Positions 42,731 through 53,405 of a stretch of 64,000 nucleotides of DNA are shown here, one piece after another (position 1 is the first letter of the stretch; every line of letters starts with the position of its first letter). Under the pieces are notes generated by a model. The model searched no databases, was not told the origin of the DNA, and worked only from the letters and a program-made list of their open reading frames with translations. The translations under genes were made by a program, and so were the position numbers. Source of the DNA: Manduca sexta. Its lineage: Eukaryota; Arthropoda; Insecta; Lepidoptera; Sphingidae. The DNA lies in contig NC_051129.1 in the NCBI RefSeq assembly GCF_014839805.1, positions 14,078,920 to 14,142,919 on the forward strand, read 5' to 3'.

Positions 42731-43030
42731 TGGTCTCTCATAGTCATATGTGAGAGTCCGCTTGGGTAAACTGCAATGTCTATTTCTACCGCCAAGCAGC
42801 AGTATGTACTCACTGTTATGTTTCGGTTTGCAGAACATTGTAGCCAGTGTAACTACTGGACGTAATAAGACTTGACATCTCATGTCTCAGGATGGCGAGC
42901 GCAGTGAAATATTAAACAATACTTTGTAATTCAAGGTGTTGCATGATGCTTATACTGTTTATGGGCGATCCTATCGCTTACCATCAGGCGAACGGCAAGC
43001 TCGTCTCGTCATCTTAAGCAATAAAAAAAA
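42731..43030 (+). repeat. SINE-like family F, full-length copy
   Basis: GGTCTCTCATAGTCATATGT (outer block), AATGTCTATTTCTACCGCCA, AGCAGCAGTATGTACTCACT, CATTGTAGCCAGTGTAACTA, ACATCTCATGTCTCAGGATG, GCGAGCGCAGTG, TTATGGGCGATCCTATCGCT, TACCATCAGGCGAACGGCAA and GCTCGTCTCGTCAT, closing in AGCAATAAAAAAAAA. The A-rich end gives the orientation. I recognise it as a common lepidopteran SINE-like repeat but cannot name it. Confidence 0.8.
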
Positions 43031-43284
43031 ATACTATCAAAAAGGGTCCGCTTTCAAACCCGCCTCAGTTCTCATGGCCCGACGCGTACAAGAAGTCGAT
43101 TCGGCCATAAATCGGCAGCCCTTGACGACACCACGTGAATATTATATCTCGTATTTATTGCGGATTAGATGTATGTACTAGGAAGCTGGCGCGGGCGACG
43201 GAAAAATCTTCCATACAAATTTATATTAATTTACGACACCTTTGCAGCGTTCGGGGACATTTTGACGACAAAATCTCGTGTTTT

Positions 43285-43594
43285 ATATCAGCCCTGTTTT
43301 GTATACTGTCCCACTGATGGACATTGGATCGTCTACTACGGAGAGGTTTTAAGTTTTAGTCCACCACGCTGGCCTACAAGGATTGGCAGACTTCACGTGC
43401 CTTCGAAATTATAGAGAACTTCTCAGGTATGCAGGTGGCCTCACGATGTTTACTGCGACCGTTAAAACGGGCGATATTTCACAAAGAATACTCAAATAAC
43501 TTTAGAAAAGTCAGAGGTGTGTGCCCTTGGGTTTTGAACTTGCGGACATTCCTCTCCACAGTCCGTTCCACTCTCAACTAGGCTGTCGCCGCTT
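43285..43594 (-). repeat. SINE family B, near full-length copy
   Basis: ATATCAGCCCTGTTTTGTAT, TCCACCACGCTGGCCTACAA, TGCCCTTGGGTTTTGAACTT (B box) and CAACTAGGCTGTCGCCGC (A box), minus orientation. Confidence 0.75.
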
Positions 43595-44296
43595 TTGAGT
43601 TTTGCAGTTTGCACATGTTATGCTTAAGGATTTATAGAGTATATAATATTATTTCAATAAGTACATGTCATATTTGTATGTACTATTCACACTTCAGATG
43701 GGGTATGTGAAGATGTTTATATAATCATTTCTTTTGTTTACATGGATTTTCCACATTAAAAACAACTCCATAACAGAGTTTTGCGATAGAGATTTTAAAT
43801 TTTGCTCGCGACTTTTCGAAGACTTGTAGCCTCCATGATTTGATTTGATTTGACTTATTTTGTAACAGTTTAGTAATTTTATTTCATGGTATTGGCATGT
43901 TTATTAGAAGAAAACACAGAAACCGAAAGGATTTTAAAAACATATTTAAACAGGGACTGACTATTGATCCCTCCTTATAAAAAAATTAAACGCATATCGA
44001 ACAATTCCCATATTCTAGAAACTACTCTTCAATTCACATACTCATTTGAATATTTCATATAACGAACTCATTCGCTTCTTAAATCTGAGGATTTGTTAAA
44101 ACTATTCGCAACAAAGAGTATTGTGTTGAAAGTTGGTACAACGGACCCAGACGGTCATCGAACTCCCACCTGTTCCCGGTGAGGGCATCTGTGCTAACAG
44201 TCTTTGTTGTCTGGCAGTGGTACCAAACCAATGGGTATGCTATTAGTATAAAGCAAAATCCGTGCTAATTCTAATGTTTCCGTGTGTCTGTGTGTT
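43595..44296. other. Unassigned sequence
   Basis: A family I-like piece (ACTTTTCGAAGACTTGTAGC) lies near 43813. Otherwise nothing recognised. Confidence 0.4.
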
Positions 44297-44598
44297 GATT
44301 TTTTTATTGCTTTGAATGACGAGACGAGCTTCCCGTTCGCCTGATGGTAAGCGATACGGCCGCCCATTAAAAGTAGAAACACTATCCAACATCTTAAAGT
44401 ACAAAGTATTGTTTGGTATTCCATTGCTCTCACCATCCTGCGACATGAGATGTTAAGTCTTATTATGTCTCGTAGTTACACTGGCTACAATGTCCTTCAA
44501 ACCTTAACACAACATTGACTACACACTGCTGCTTGGCGGCAAAAATAGACATTGCAGTGGTACCTACCCAGGCGGACTCTCACATATGAGAGACCTAC
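44297..44598 (-). repeat. SINE-like family F, full-length copy
   Basis: Minus orientation: TTTTTTTATTGCTTTGAATG, ACGAGACGAGCTTCCCGTTC, GCCTGATGGTAAGCGATACG, GACATGAGATGTTAAGTCTT, AGACATTGCAGTGGTACCTA and ATATGAGAGACCTACCA. A MITE begins three bases beyond its outer end. Confidence 0.8.
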
Positions 44599-44601
44599 CA
44601 C

Positions 44602-44784
44602 CAGGGGCCTTATTCTGTATAATAGTGTAAACGCGTAACGCGGCCGTGTCATGTTATCTTCGAGAAATGTGCGTGGAATGGTATTCTGTAAGCCAAATTT
44701 CTATAGTCCTAAACATGACGCGTTGTGTTACGTGCTTGTTACGCACTGTTAAAATAACGTGCGGGATAGAGAATAAGGCCCCAG
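44602..44784. mobile_element. MITE with terminal inverted repeats, family M
   Basis: 183 bp. Left end CAGGGGCCTTATTCTGTAT and right end (reverse complement) CTGGGGCCTTATTCTCTAT match over ~19 bp with two differences. The interior, including AACGCGTAACGCGG and GACGCGTTGTGTTACG, is itself partly inverted. No coding. No clear target-site duplication was found. Probably a non-autonomous DNA transposon. Confidence 0.7.
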
Positions 44785-44786
44785 TT

Positions 44787-45275
44787 GAGAGTACACAATA
44801 CTTCATAAGATATCATTTGTTTTAGATAGTAAGTGAATCCGCAAGATTCGCCTAGTTTAACCCTACAGAGACTTACCACAAACCCTAACATTATTACCAA
44901 ACACATGAACAAATATGTTAAAATATATACAAATAAAATAACAATGTTTATTCAATATAAAATTGTAAAGATTGTATAAACAATGGAAGTTAAATTTTAT
45001 TCGCGAAGCCTAATTCACAAAGGCACAATGAAGTATATCAGATTATTGTTACGTGAGTGTATTAAATGAAAATATTGTATTACAGTCTGATCAGTTAATC
45101 ACGTTTCATTTAATATTAGACTGAATATCTATTGTATTTAGGATTTATTACGTAATGTCTGACTGAAGGCAAATTGTCTAATATAATTGGGTCAAGGTCC
45201 AATAAATATAATAGTCGTGGTATAAATTATTTCATTTATTTATTTAAGTATTAGAGTATTACAATATAAAAAAAA
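44787..45275. other. AT-rich unassigned sequence
   Basis: No gene or repeat recognised. Confidence 0.4.
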
Positions 45276-45328
45276 AGCGGCGATAGCCTAGTCGGGTGTG
45301 AAATGGACTGCCGACATGAATGTCCACA
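45276..45328 (+). repeat. SINE family B, head fragment
   Basis: AGCGGCGATAGCCTAGTCGG (A box) and ACTGCCGACATGAATGTCCA only; preceded by an A run. Confidence 0.6.
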
Positions 45329-45362
45329 TATTATACTATCTATTGTGATCAAGCACATACAT

Positions 45363-45582
45363 CACGCTTATCCCCGAAGGAAGAGGTCAAACCATGGCAC
45401 CATCATATTTTCACCTGTGTGTTCCGTCCCATGATGCGATAGGAAATGAACCTATCGCTACAAATGACTCCGTGCTGATATGCAGTAGAAAAATTCAATA
45501 TCATTTTCCCGACTTAAGGTTTCGAACCTAGAAGTTCAGAGCGGTGTCGTTCCGCACACGCAATACAACTACGCCACCGAAG
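45363..45582 (-). repeat. SINE family C, near full-length
   Basis: TCCGTCCCATGATGCGATAG, AAGGTTTCGAACCTAGAAGT (B box), AGAGCGGTGTCGTTCCGCAC and CAATACAACTACGCCACCGA (A box), minus orientation. Confidence 0.65.
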
Positions 45583-46109
45583 CAGTCTATTATGATGTAA
45601 ATATATCGTAACACCGAAACACTACCATATTTACATCATAACGGTTCAAAGCATCCAGTATTACAAAGGATATACAAAATAAACTAATAAACAATTACAG
45701 GTAAATTCCAGACTTGCTATAGTTTAATCGAATGAAGGAATTTTCCCAAAATCCGTGTCGACTCGGCGAATTTTCGTCGAAGCGTACCTGAACGTAATTA
45801 ACAGGGGCAGATGTAACGCCCCCTAATCCGTAGAACCGGGGATGATCTTTAAGTGTCTCGTTGGATTTATATCTGAGAATTTTAATTGAAATCTTATACC
45901 TTCTGTTTCAATTGTGGAAATGTCTAGCTTAATTGTCTGTGTTGCGAAGTTGCCGCTGTTTTAGGGAGTTAGTAGTCCTTCACCTTGCGGACTTGCCAGC
46001 ACCGATAAGAAAGATTCAAGTTCGATAGTACGGCACGTTAAAATTTTGTGAGAGGGTTTTGCCATATAGAGTCGTAGAGGAGCCGTAAAGAGCAAGTAGG
46101 GCACACGTG
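45583..46109. other. Unassigned sequence
   Basis: No gene or repeat recognised. Confidence 0.4.
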
Positions 46110-46335
46110 CCATACATCCATCATCAACTTGATGTCAGTAAGACTATCCCGCCTTCACACCCGCCACTGTAACTCCTGCAAGCCATGATCAGCAGTGGCA
46201 CGCATTTTGACACCAAGTGGTGAAGCTCGGCGAGTATCTGGGAGCAATTATCAGTTGCAACCAGCAACATTGATCAGGGTATAAGATATGAGGAAGGATA
46301 AAGAATAGAAAGGATTTGAAAATGTATTATCAGTG
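46110..46335 (+). repeat. Dispersed repeat family J, copy 1
   Basis: CCGCCTTCACACCCGCCACT, GTAACTCCTGCAAGCCATGA, TCAGCAGTGGCACGC, AGTGGTGAAGCTCGGCGAGT and ATCTGGGAGCA. The second copy at 51770-52010 keeps the same order. Confidence 0.5.
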
Positions 46336-47093
46336 ATTTGTCAGATGTCATAAAATACAGCTTCCCTTAAACACTCTGTCAATATGTATTTAGCAATCAT
46401 GATGCCTACCATCTACCGAGCACTGTAATCGTCACGCTAATGTGATTCACCACCATAACTGTATACATGTACAAATATGAATATAGTCCAAGAAACAGCC
46501 CCGAGAGCCGGATCTCGAACATAACTTTTAATTCGTATTCGTTTCCTCCCACAGTAGGACGTTCGATTAGAATAGTAAACGGTTAGCCGGGGGTTGGGGG
46601 CGCGGTGGGGGACAGACGCCCCCCTGTCTGCGCCCTGGCGCTCTCGCCCGCGCCCTGTGCCCTTTGCCAAAGATTCAAACATTTTTTTGAACGTAGACAA
46701 AGTTTTAGAAAGACGGTCCGAATAATGCCTACTTGGATTGGACTTCTAGGAGAATTCTTGCTAAGCTAATTCTTAATAAGCTTCATTTTAACGTGTAAAA
46801 GGCAAACAAATTACTACTGTATTTACGAACCATTGTGTTTATTTTTATTCAACGACGTGGTATGAACTTGAGTCCTCATTAATCTAATCGAAAAATAAAG
46901 AGACGACCTTTGAAGGTCAGTTTATTCTTGAAAATATAAGTTTTAATCGACTCGTTTCTCGGTATAAAAACTTTTAATTACTCGACATGAAAAAAATCCA
47001 GATCTCTCTGCGTATTCTACCGGTTCTTCTACGTTAAATGTTCTGAGAAATCGTTTAATATGACGCCTACGACACCGCCGCACCACTCGCCTT
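46336..47093. other. Unassigned sequence with a GC-rich islet
   Basis: 46575-46670 is strikingly GC-rich (GGGGGTTGGGGGCGCGGTGG and CGCCCTGGCGCTCTCGCCCG) in an AT-rich setting. No recognisable domain in any frame. Confidence 0.4.
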
Positions 47094-47375
47094 CGCAATG
47101 GAGATCATCCGTACTACGTGGAATCAATCCGTAGCAACACGTTGCGCGTTCAACTATCTTTTTTACCGCGCTCGTGCAAACTATGGAGTGAACTCCCTGT
47201 ACCGGTGTTTCCCGAATACTATGACCTGTCCTTTAAACAACAAATAAAAAGAGTGTTCGTTCACCCAGGCAGTGGCTTGGCTATACCACGGGCATTACAT
47301 AAGTCCATGAGTGGCAGGCGCCGCTTGTCATCATGCAGATCGCTTACTTATTTGCTTATGTAGGCAATAACAAAA
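47094..47375 (+). pseudogene. C-terminus and 3' tail of a jockey/CR1-like LINE
   Basis: From about 47094 the frame reads RNGDHPYYVESIRSNTL, then FLPRSCKLWSELPVPVF and PEYYDLSFKQQIKRVF. The pattern FxPRxxxLWNxLPxxVFPxxYDLxxFK is the conserved C-terminal block of many insect non-LTR retrotransposon reverse transcriptases. It is followed by a frame that matches the family G tail (SGRRRLSSCRSLTYLLM at protein level) and ends at GTAGGCAATAACAAAAATAA. The copy is 5'-truncated, with no polymerase core. Clade is inferred, not tested. Confidence 0.6.
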
Positions 47376-49042
47376 ATAATTTAAATAAATCACAAGTTTC
47401 AAAGCCTAGAATGTACGAAACTCAAAGAAAGAGAAAGATTTATTTATTGCTGGCACAATTTTAAATTGACACGTGCAGGAGTATCTATTGTGTTTAAAGG
47501 ACCTTAAAACCATGAAATATTATTAATTATTGTAACATGTTAGTCGACCAAAAGTGCCTCTCATTCACCTGAATGCTACAGTACGACCTAAGTAATACTG
47601 CAACGCTGATTAACGATAAGAGGTCCACGTGACGTCAAAGCTATCTGCTTCCCTGACAGTACTGTCGCGTCTGTAACACACTCTATGACGGCCGGTCGTC
47701 CCGCCCGCTCGGTACGGCCGCACCGAGCCATCCCCGGCGCCCTTTTGTCCTCCCAGCAGGATAAACCGTGCGTCTGGGAAACATCCACAGACCGTTTATC
47801 GGTACGCAAACATCATTCTTGACATTCACAAGCAAGGATATCACGCTACATTAGATGTTGGTAAAATTATACCAATATTTTGTTTTACGAGTAAATTGCT
47901 CGTCTAGGCCATTTTTATGGAATTGAGAGCAAGTCGCTCGTCCGATGGTTATAATTTCTGTTCAAAATCGCAAAGAAAATTAACTGCGTTCGTTATTCTA
48001 AGATGAGATGTAAGTCTCATATCCGGTAATAACATTAGTTAAAATATCTTTTAAACGGAAAATAATTAATAATATTCGATTTTCAACAGACTGCTATACC
48101 TATCCATATATGATAATGCGTATATACATAAAAATCAGTCTAAAAAAAATTACAGGCGAAGTATAAAGCAAGTGCACCACATGTTATAAAACTTACAGCA
48201 TAAACTCCCACCTTTGTCCCGAAAAGGTAGGCAGAAACCAAATTATATCCTTTCCAAGACGTTACAGAGGCAATCTTAGACAATCAAAGACTTCCACAGC
48301 CGCACTAGAACATCTATGAGGAAATCGCCACGTCGACTTTCCCCGATTTAAACGTTTTGTGCCGCTCATTGAGCAACTATTTGGGTCATTTGGTTCCCCG
48401 TCGCGTTGCCGCCGATGCCGGAACCAGCCGACTTCATGTTTCGGATGCTGTCCGACTATTTTTGTGAACGTTTAGTTTGAGATTGGAAACGATATTTTGT
48501 GAAAATTGTTTTCCGAGCAACGTGATAGTTTGTAGTATACTTATGGTAAATACACTGCAGTTATAATATATTTTCGAGCCACTAGACTAGTGAGTCCGAC
48601 ATGCCGGTCTGCTTGTTTGATGTATACCAAATAACAGCCGCTTTCTATAAACCATTCCAATCTCAATCTTCAATCCGATTCCGAGAATAATTTTTTCCGA
48701 GATAATCTCCTAATATAGTTTTCAATAATACAAGCTATTTCGAAGAGGTGTTTCGTGACGTAACCTTTGTAAAATTATTCCTACACTACCAAAGCCCTAA
48801 TGCATACTCATATTACTTTTAAAGATGTCTTTACGACTGTATAATTAAGAAGTTGTATATTTAACTTGATGGTATTGTTTGGGGAGTAATAAAGGGTCCT
48901 CGGAAGCCAATACGATGCAGTTTAATTTTCTTCGTTTTTCCTTTTGCTAATAAGGGCTGCGGGGCAAATTTAAGTGCCTCTTTCAACCGCTTTTTCAACA
49001 AAACGTCTTTGTTTTCCATTTAGGTTTGTATAGTTGATGAGT
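47376..49042. other. 1.7 kb with no recognised gene; CpG-rich islet
   Basis: 47630-47800 is CpG-rich (GACGGCCGGTCGTCCCGCCC and CTCGGTACGGCCGCACCGAG). A family K copy lies at 48630-48690. 48330-48470 is GC-richer than its surroundings. Confidence 0.4.
48630..48690. repeat. Family K, copy 2
   Basis: ATTCCAATCTCAATCTTCAA and TCCGATTCCGAGAATAA match 35450-35490. Confidence 0.45.
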
Positions 49043-49150
49043 TTTTTTTTATCAGAATGGCTAACGAGAGGGTCATCTGGTGGTAAGGAATAACCACTGC
49101 CCACGAACAATGCAAGAGGAATCTTGCCGTTTTTAAAGAAGGGGACGGTG
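49043..49150 (-). repeat. Family G-like tail, decayed
   Basis: TTTTTTTTTATCAGAATGGC, GGGTCATCTGGTGGTAAGGA, AACCACTGCCCACGAACAAT. Confidence 0.35.
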
Positions 49151-49254
49151 ATTAGTAGCTTGGTGTTGTGCGGTGTTTATCTGAACGAATAATAACGGTT
49201 ATACGTCACAGTAGTTTTTGAATATAGCAACAGTCGTTTTGATATATATCTATA

Positions 49255-49412
49255 TTTGGGTTTCTGCTCAGTATCAGCCCGGTGTCTGGAATTTGTGCCC
49301 AATATGGCGATAGCTCGCCTATCACATCATGGGACGGAACACACTTGGCGAAAAGCGGGTGCCGTGGTTGTGCCTCTGCATACCCCTTCGGGGATGTTTT
49401 GATATCTGTCTT
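49255..49412 (+). repeat. SINE family C, body without head
   Basis: TTTGGGTTTCTGCTCAGTAT, CAGCCCGGTGTCTGGAATTT, TATCACATCATGGGACGGAA, CACTTGGCGAAAAGCGGGTG and CCCCTTCGGGGATG. The tRNA-like head is missing. It faces a second C copy 34 bp away. Confidence 0.65.
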
Positions 49413-49445
49413 GTCATTTCCTTCCATGGTTTATACACACACTTA

Positions 49446-49663
49446 CATCCTTCATCTCCGAATGGGTAGGCCGCGGCGTAACTAGTGCTTGCACGTTTCG
49501 TTTATTCCGTCCCATGATATAATAGTCATCAAGCCCATGGCATTATCCAGCATAATTCCAAACTCCGGATTCTAAAACCCAATATCACTACCCGTTTCGG
49601 AATCGAACGCGAGACCCAGCAGTCAGTAGTATTTAAGCATCACAACGCCATCGAGACAGTCTA
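49446..49663 (-). repeat. SINE family C, near full-length, opposite orientation
   Basis: GAATGGGTAGGCCGCGGCGT, TTATTCCGTCCCATGATATA, TTCCAAACTCCGGATTCTAA, CGGAATCGAACGCGAGACCC (B box) and CACAACGCCATCGAGACAGT. Together with 49255-49412 it forms an inverted pair. Confidence 0.65.
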
Positions 49664-49930
49664 GGTATTTGGAAATGTTTTTTGCCGTATATTAACAGTT
49701 ATTTGCAATTAAATGATAGATGATAAGCCTCGTGAGAAGACGCGATCGTAATTAAAACTGCCGGTGGTAACACAAAACCTCTTTTATGTCCGCCGCTGTC
49801 GGTTCATATTAGACGTATTGTATTACTCTTTGTTATACGATTTAGGTGGAGTGTTCATGGGAAATGATTAGATGTTTTAAGTTGTCAGATTGGCAAGGAA
49901 TTTTCAAACATATCAAGGGCTGGAGACCAG

Positions 49931-50070
49931 TTTTTTTTTAACGTGTACGGAATGTTTAGATGCATCTGATGGTAAATGGAGAGGGGTCCAATAGAATGTT
50001 GACTGATGAAGATGACTACCCCTTGGCAGTCGACACAATTATGCCGGCCTTTTGGAACCGGATATAGCCG
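49931..50070 (+). repeat. Family A, left part
   Basis: CTGATGGTAAATGGAGAGGG, GTCCAATAGAATGTTGACTG, ACCCCTTGGCAGTCGACACA and TTATGCCGGCCTTTTGGAAC. Confidence 0.6.
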
Positions 50071-50630
50071 TACAAAAACACAGGCTACAATATCGAAGAG
50101 AAAATCAATTTTGGTCAATACTGCTTGGAGATAAATTGCCTTACTTCAACTGCATTTTAATGTTTTCTATTAGTAATGAAGTGTTTATTTTAATGCATTA
50201 GTTTCCATAAACTTATGTATCGGCAATTTTTTCAACCGGAAACGCGTTGAGCCGTAAATAACTAAGGGTGCGTTCATGGTGTTAACAGGTAAGTTAGCCT
50301 TTACAATTGCACGAATGACATTAACCTGTTAATATTACGTTTCCATGGAATTACTATAAATAATGCATCTGATATTGAAATAAAACTATTTTACAGATTT
50401 TTTCGCGGTTAGTATTATAATTTTCCCCGAGGTTTCGAAGACTGCAGCCTTGATGATCACGGAGGAGGACTGTGGTGTTGGTCGTCCGAAAAGTTAAAGT
50501 TACAATATCTATCTGATGAAATGAAACTGACTTAAAAATTTATTAATGAATCAAAAGCACTTGGTAGATGCTTCATCTCAATAGCAAAAGCAATTAGTAT
50601 TTTAATCAGTCGCAATAAATAAACTAGGGC
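50071..50630. other. Unassigned sequence
   Basis: Contains a family I-like piece near 50425-50500 (CGAGGTTTCGAAGACTGCAG, CACGGAGGAGGACTG). Otherwise nothing recognised. Confidence 0.4.
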
Positions 50631-50635
50631 ATTTT

Positions 50636-51256
50636 TCAATAAATGTGTTCCATTCCATGATTGAGAAATATGTCTATCTAGGAAAAACTATTAGTTTCGT
50701 CAGAAAAAATAAATACATAGAAATAGAAAGAAGAATCCAGCTAACTTGGAACAAATACTGGAGTCTAAAGGACATTTTTAAAAGTAATATGCCACAAGCT
50801 ATTAAAACAAAAGTTATGAATTCGAGCCTCTTGCCATGTTTGACATATGGTTGCCAAACGTGGAAATTCACTGCTGAAGTAAGAAAGAAGATCAACGTCT
50901 GTCAGAGAGGACTCGAACGAAGTATGTTACATATAAGGAAGCTGGACAAAATACGACACACTAAAATAAGAAAAATAACAAAAGCAACAAACGCTCTGAG
51001 TTATGCACAAAAATTGAAATGGAAGTGGGCAGGACATGTCGCGCGGCTAACGGATATTAGATGGACAAAAAAAGTAACATTCTGGCACAGCCCAATTGGC
51101 AAAAGAACAAGAGGGAGACCTATGACAAGATGGGAAGATGAAGTCAAAGCCATAGCCGGTCCAAACTGGAGAAAAGTAGCTCAAGACAGAGAAAAATGGG
51201 CATCACTGGAGGAGGCCTTTACCCATTGTGGGGTTCCGGTAGATTATATAGGATAA
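50636..51256 (+). pseudogene. RTE-type LINE reverse transcriptase C-terminus, 203 codons open
   Basis: Open frame to TAA at 51254-51256. Motifs in order: IEKYVYLGKTISF, RRIQLTWNKYWSL, SSLLPCLTYGCQTW, CQRGLERSMLHI, KIRHTKIRKIT, LKWKWAGHVARLTD, RWTKKVTFWHSP, GKRTRGRPMTRWEDEVKAIAGPNW and AQDREKWASLEEAFTHCG. This is the end of the RT domain and the C-terminal region of RTE-clade LINE polyproteins, which also carry an APE endonuclease upstream. Endonuclease and catalytic RT palm are absent: the element is 5'-truncated near 50630. No stop or shift inside the surviving part, so it is fairly young. Confidence 0.85.
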
Positions 51257-51411
51257 GTTAGACATAGATAAATATTTTACTTTTATTTTTTAAATTAAAC
51301 AGGAAATATTAAAACTCACAGATAACAACCATGTATAGACTATAAGATAATTATGTAAAAATTTACAGGAAATAAAAAGGCTTTTTATTTTATTTATTTA
51401 TTTATTTATTC
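51257..51411 (+). repeat. 3' UTR and TTTA-repeat tail of the RTE element
   Basis: After the stop come about 120 bp of AT-rich sequence, a polyadenylation-like AAATAAAAAGGC at 51370, then (TTTA)n at about 51388-51410. RTE elements typically end in short tandem repeats. The same tail could instead belong to the SINE C copy that follows on the minus strand. Confidence 0.6.
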
Positions 51412-51412
51412 C

Positions 51413-51576
51413 ATGATGAGATAAGCGGCGAGCCTATCGCCATATCGGACACAAATTCCAAACTCCAGACAGATAATGAGCTGATAATCTCAATAAGAAC
51501 CGACCACAATTCGAACCTGGGACCTCAGAGCGGTGTCATACTGCGCACGCAATACAACTACGCTACCGATACAATC
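51413..51576 (-). repeat. SINE family C, 5' two-thirds
   Basis: CATGATGAGATAAGCGGCGA, GCCTATCGCCATATCGGACA, ACAATTCGAACCTGGGACCT (B box), CAGAGCGGTGTCATACTGCG and CAATACAACTACGCTACCGA (A box). Confidence 0.7.
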
Positions 51577-51769
51577 AAAAAGTACATATTATTTGCGTAA
51601 TAATAATTTCCTTCCATAATATTTGCTTTCTTTAATAAGGTACGCACACAAATCGCCATTCCATTGCCAATATTAACGCAGTGTCAAACCCGCACGTGTA
51701 CGTAACAAGTGAAATGGAATATTTGCATATGACACTGTTAATTAGCAGAATGATATGGTCGTATGAGGG

Positions 51770-52010
51770 TTCCTCGAATTCTCAGCCCGTTAAGTACGGG
51801 GCACAATGGGGCAGATTATATAAGAAATCACTGATGGTTGCCTTCCCGTCCTCACACCCACTACAACTCCTGTAAGCCAGGATCAGCAACGGCATTGTAT
51901 GACAAAGCGGTGAAGCTCGGCGAGTCTCAGGGAACAGTAATTTGTCTATCCGCAACGTAAATAATCAAATAGAGAGATAGGGAGGAGTTGGAAATATTAA
52001 TTGTCCAATT
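51770..52010 (+). repeat. Family J, copy 2
   Basis: TTGCCTTCCCGTCCTCACAC, CCACTACAACTCCTGTAAGC, CAGGATCAGCAACGGC, AGCGGTGAAGCTCGGCGAGT and CTCAGGGAACAG. Confidence 0.5.
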
Positions 52011-52039
52011 CCCTCTATAGCCAAGATCACAGTGATGGT

Positions 52040-52195
52040 GATCATCACCGTCCGCCCATAAACGTAAGGTCGTGTGCGAAGATCCGTCTGGTAAGCGCCA
52101 TCGCAATGTCTATTTTTGCCAGTTGGACGACATTGAAGATCACTAACGAAGCATTATGGGGCTTACATCTTACGTCTCAGAATGCCAAGCTCAAT
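52040..52195 (+). repeat. SINE-like family F, diverged partial copy
   Basis: ATCGCAATGTCTATTTTTGC, GACATTGAAGATCACTAACG, CTTACATCTTACGTCTCAGA and ATGCCAAGCTCAATTAATTA. Confidence 0.45.
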
Positions 52196-52692
52196 TAATT
52201 ACTTAGTAAATTAAAATTTCGGTAACCGCGGAGTTTTAAAAAAAAAATACTTTATTTATCACGTAGGTTAACAAAGTTACACTTATAAAACGTCAAAACG
52301 ATTTATGAGAATAATTATAATTATTATTTCTGAATAACACTTAAGATCACTTATACTCGTATAACTACGGACATTTTAAAATAGGGATAAAATTATTTTT
52401 TAGACGGTATGCCGTGCGTAGTGTATATGGTGTTAGGGACAAGGCTTGGAGGTCAACGAATGAGGTCCATCTCTCTGGGCGATTTAACGCCAATTTGTAT
52501 GACATGCTGTACACAACATAACTGCCCAAAGGCTCCCAAGAAGGTTGGACAATAATACACTTTTCCGCGAAACTAAAAGAAATGTATCTTACCGTTAAAC
52601 AATTGTACAAAATCACATCCACAATATCATCGCTGTATAACTTCTCGTTGGTTTTTGTAACCATGGTACTATGCTAACCAAAACGATAATAA
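52196..52692. other. Unassigned sequence
   Basis: A 99-codon minus-strand frame (52365-52664) shows no domain I know. Confidence 0.35.
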
Positions 52693-52978
52693 ATAATAAT
52701 ATCAGCCCTGTATTATACACTGCCCCACTGTTGGGCACGGGTCTCCTTTATTACTGAGACTTACTTGTGCCTTAGTTCACCACGCTGGCCTAGTGTGGAT
52801 TGGTAGACTTCACATACCCTAAAAATTATAAAGAACTTCTAAGGTATGCAGGTTTCCTTACGATATCTTCATTCACCGTTAAAGCAAGCGATAATTCACA
52901 AAGAATACACACATAGTTTTCTAAACGGACGTTCCTCTTGGCAGCCCGTTCCACATACAACTAGGCGATTGCCACTTT
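52693..52978 (-). repeat. SINE family B, near full-length copy
   Basis: ATAATATCAGCCCTGTATTA, CACCACGCTGGCCTAGTGTG, TTCACCGTTAAAGCAAGCGA, GTTCCTCTTGGCAGCCCGTT and ACAACTAGGCGATTGCCACT. The B box region is deleted (the piece between GTTTTCTAAA and CGGACG is missing). Confidence 0.7.
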
Positions 52979-53405
52979 TAATACCATCCCTATACGCAAA
53001 TATCTACAACGAACATCCATTGAAAGACCTCAGACCATCTTGTACATCTAAAAACGTATAAACACGTCGCGTACGCAATTAGACGTCGAAAGCGTCAAGG
53101 AACGTCGAAACCCCCACGTTTAATCGCTAAGTTAATTATATCGTACTATGATCTTTATCGTGCCGTGGCCGTTGGTGTCAACCTGCGATTATAAATAAAA
53201 TGTATCATTGCTCCCGTTGTGTTCAGGAATAAACGCGGAAAAATTCCTGACGTTCCCATTCGGCGCGAGCGGTCACGTCGGGTAGGGTTTGTGTGAGCTA
53301 AATCACGAATCATTGGTCGAATGGCTGTATATCTGTGCTTCAAGGTTCTGAGTTCAGTTCCCGTGTCATGTAACTATTAGATGTGTTTACATCATTGTTG
53401 AATGA
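52979..53405. other. Unassigned sequence
   Basis: A tRNA-like remnant (AGGTTCTGAGTTCAGTTCCC near 53344) is the only signal seen. Confidence 0.35.

Noticed and set aside
46437..46700. 87-codon minus-strand frame rich in R and G
   Set aside because: Its composition simply follows the GC-rich islet; no recognisable protein.
47255..47375. Separate SINE insertion after the LINE C-terminus
   Set aside because: The protein-level continuity and co-directional tail fit the 3' end of the same LINE better, although a SINE with a LINE-like tail cannot be excluded.
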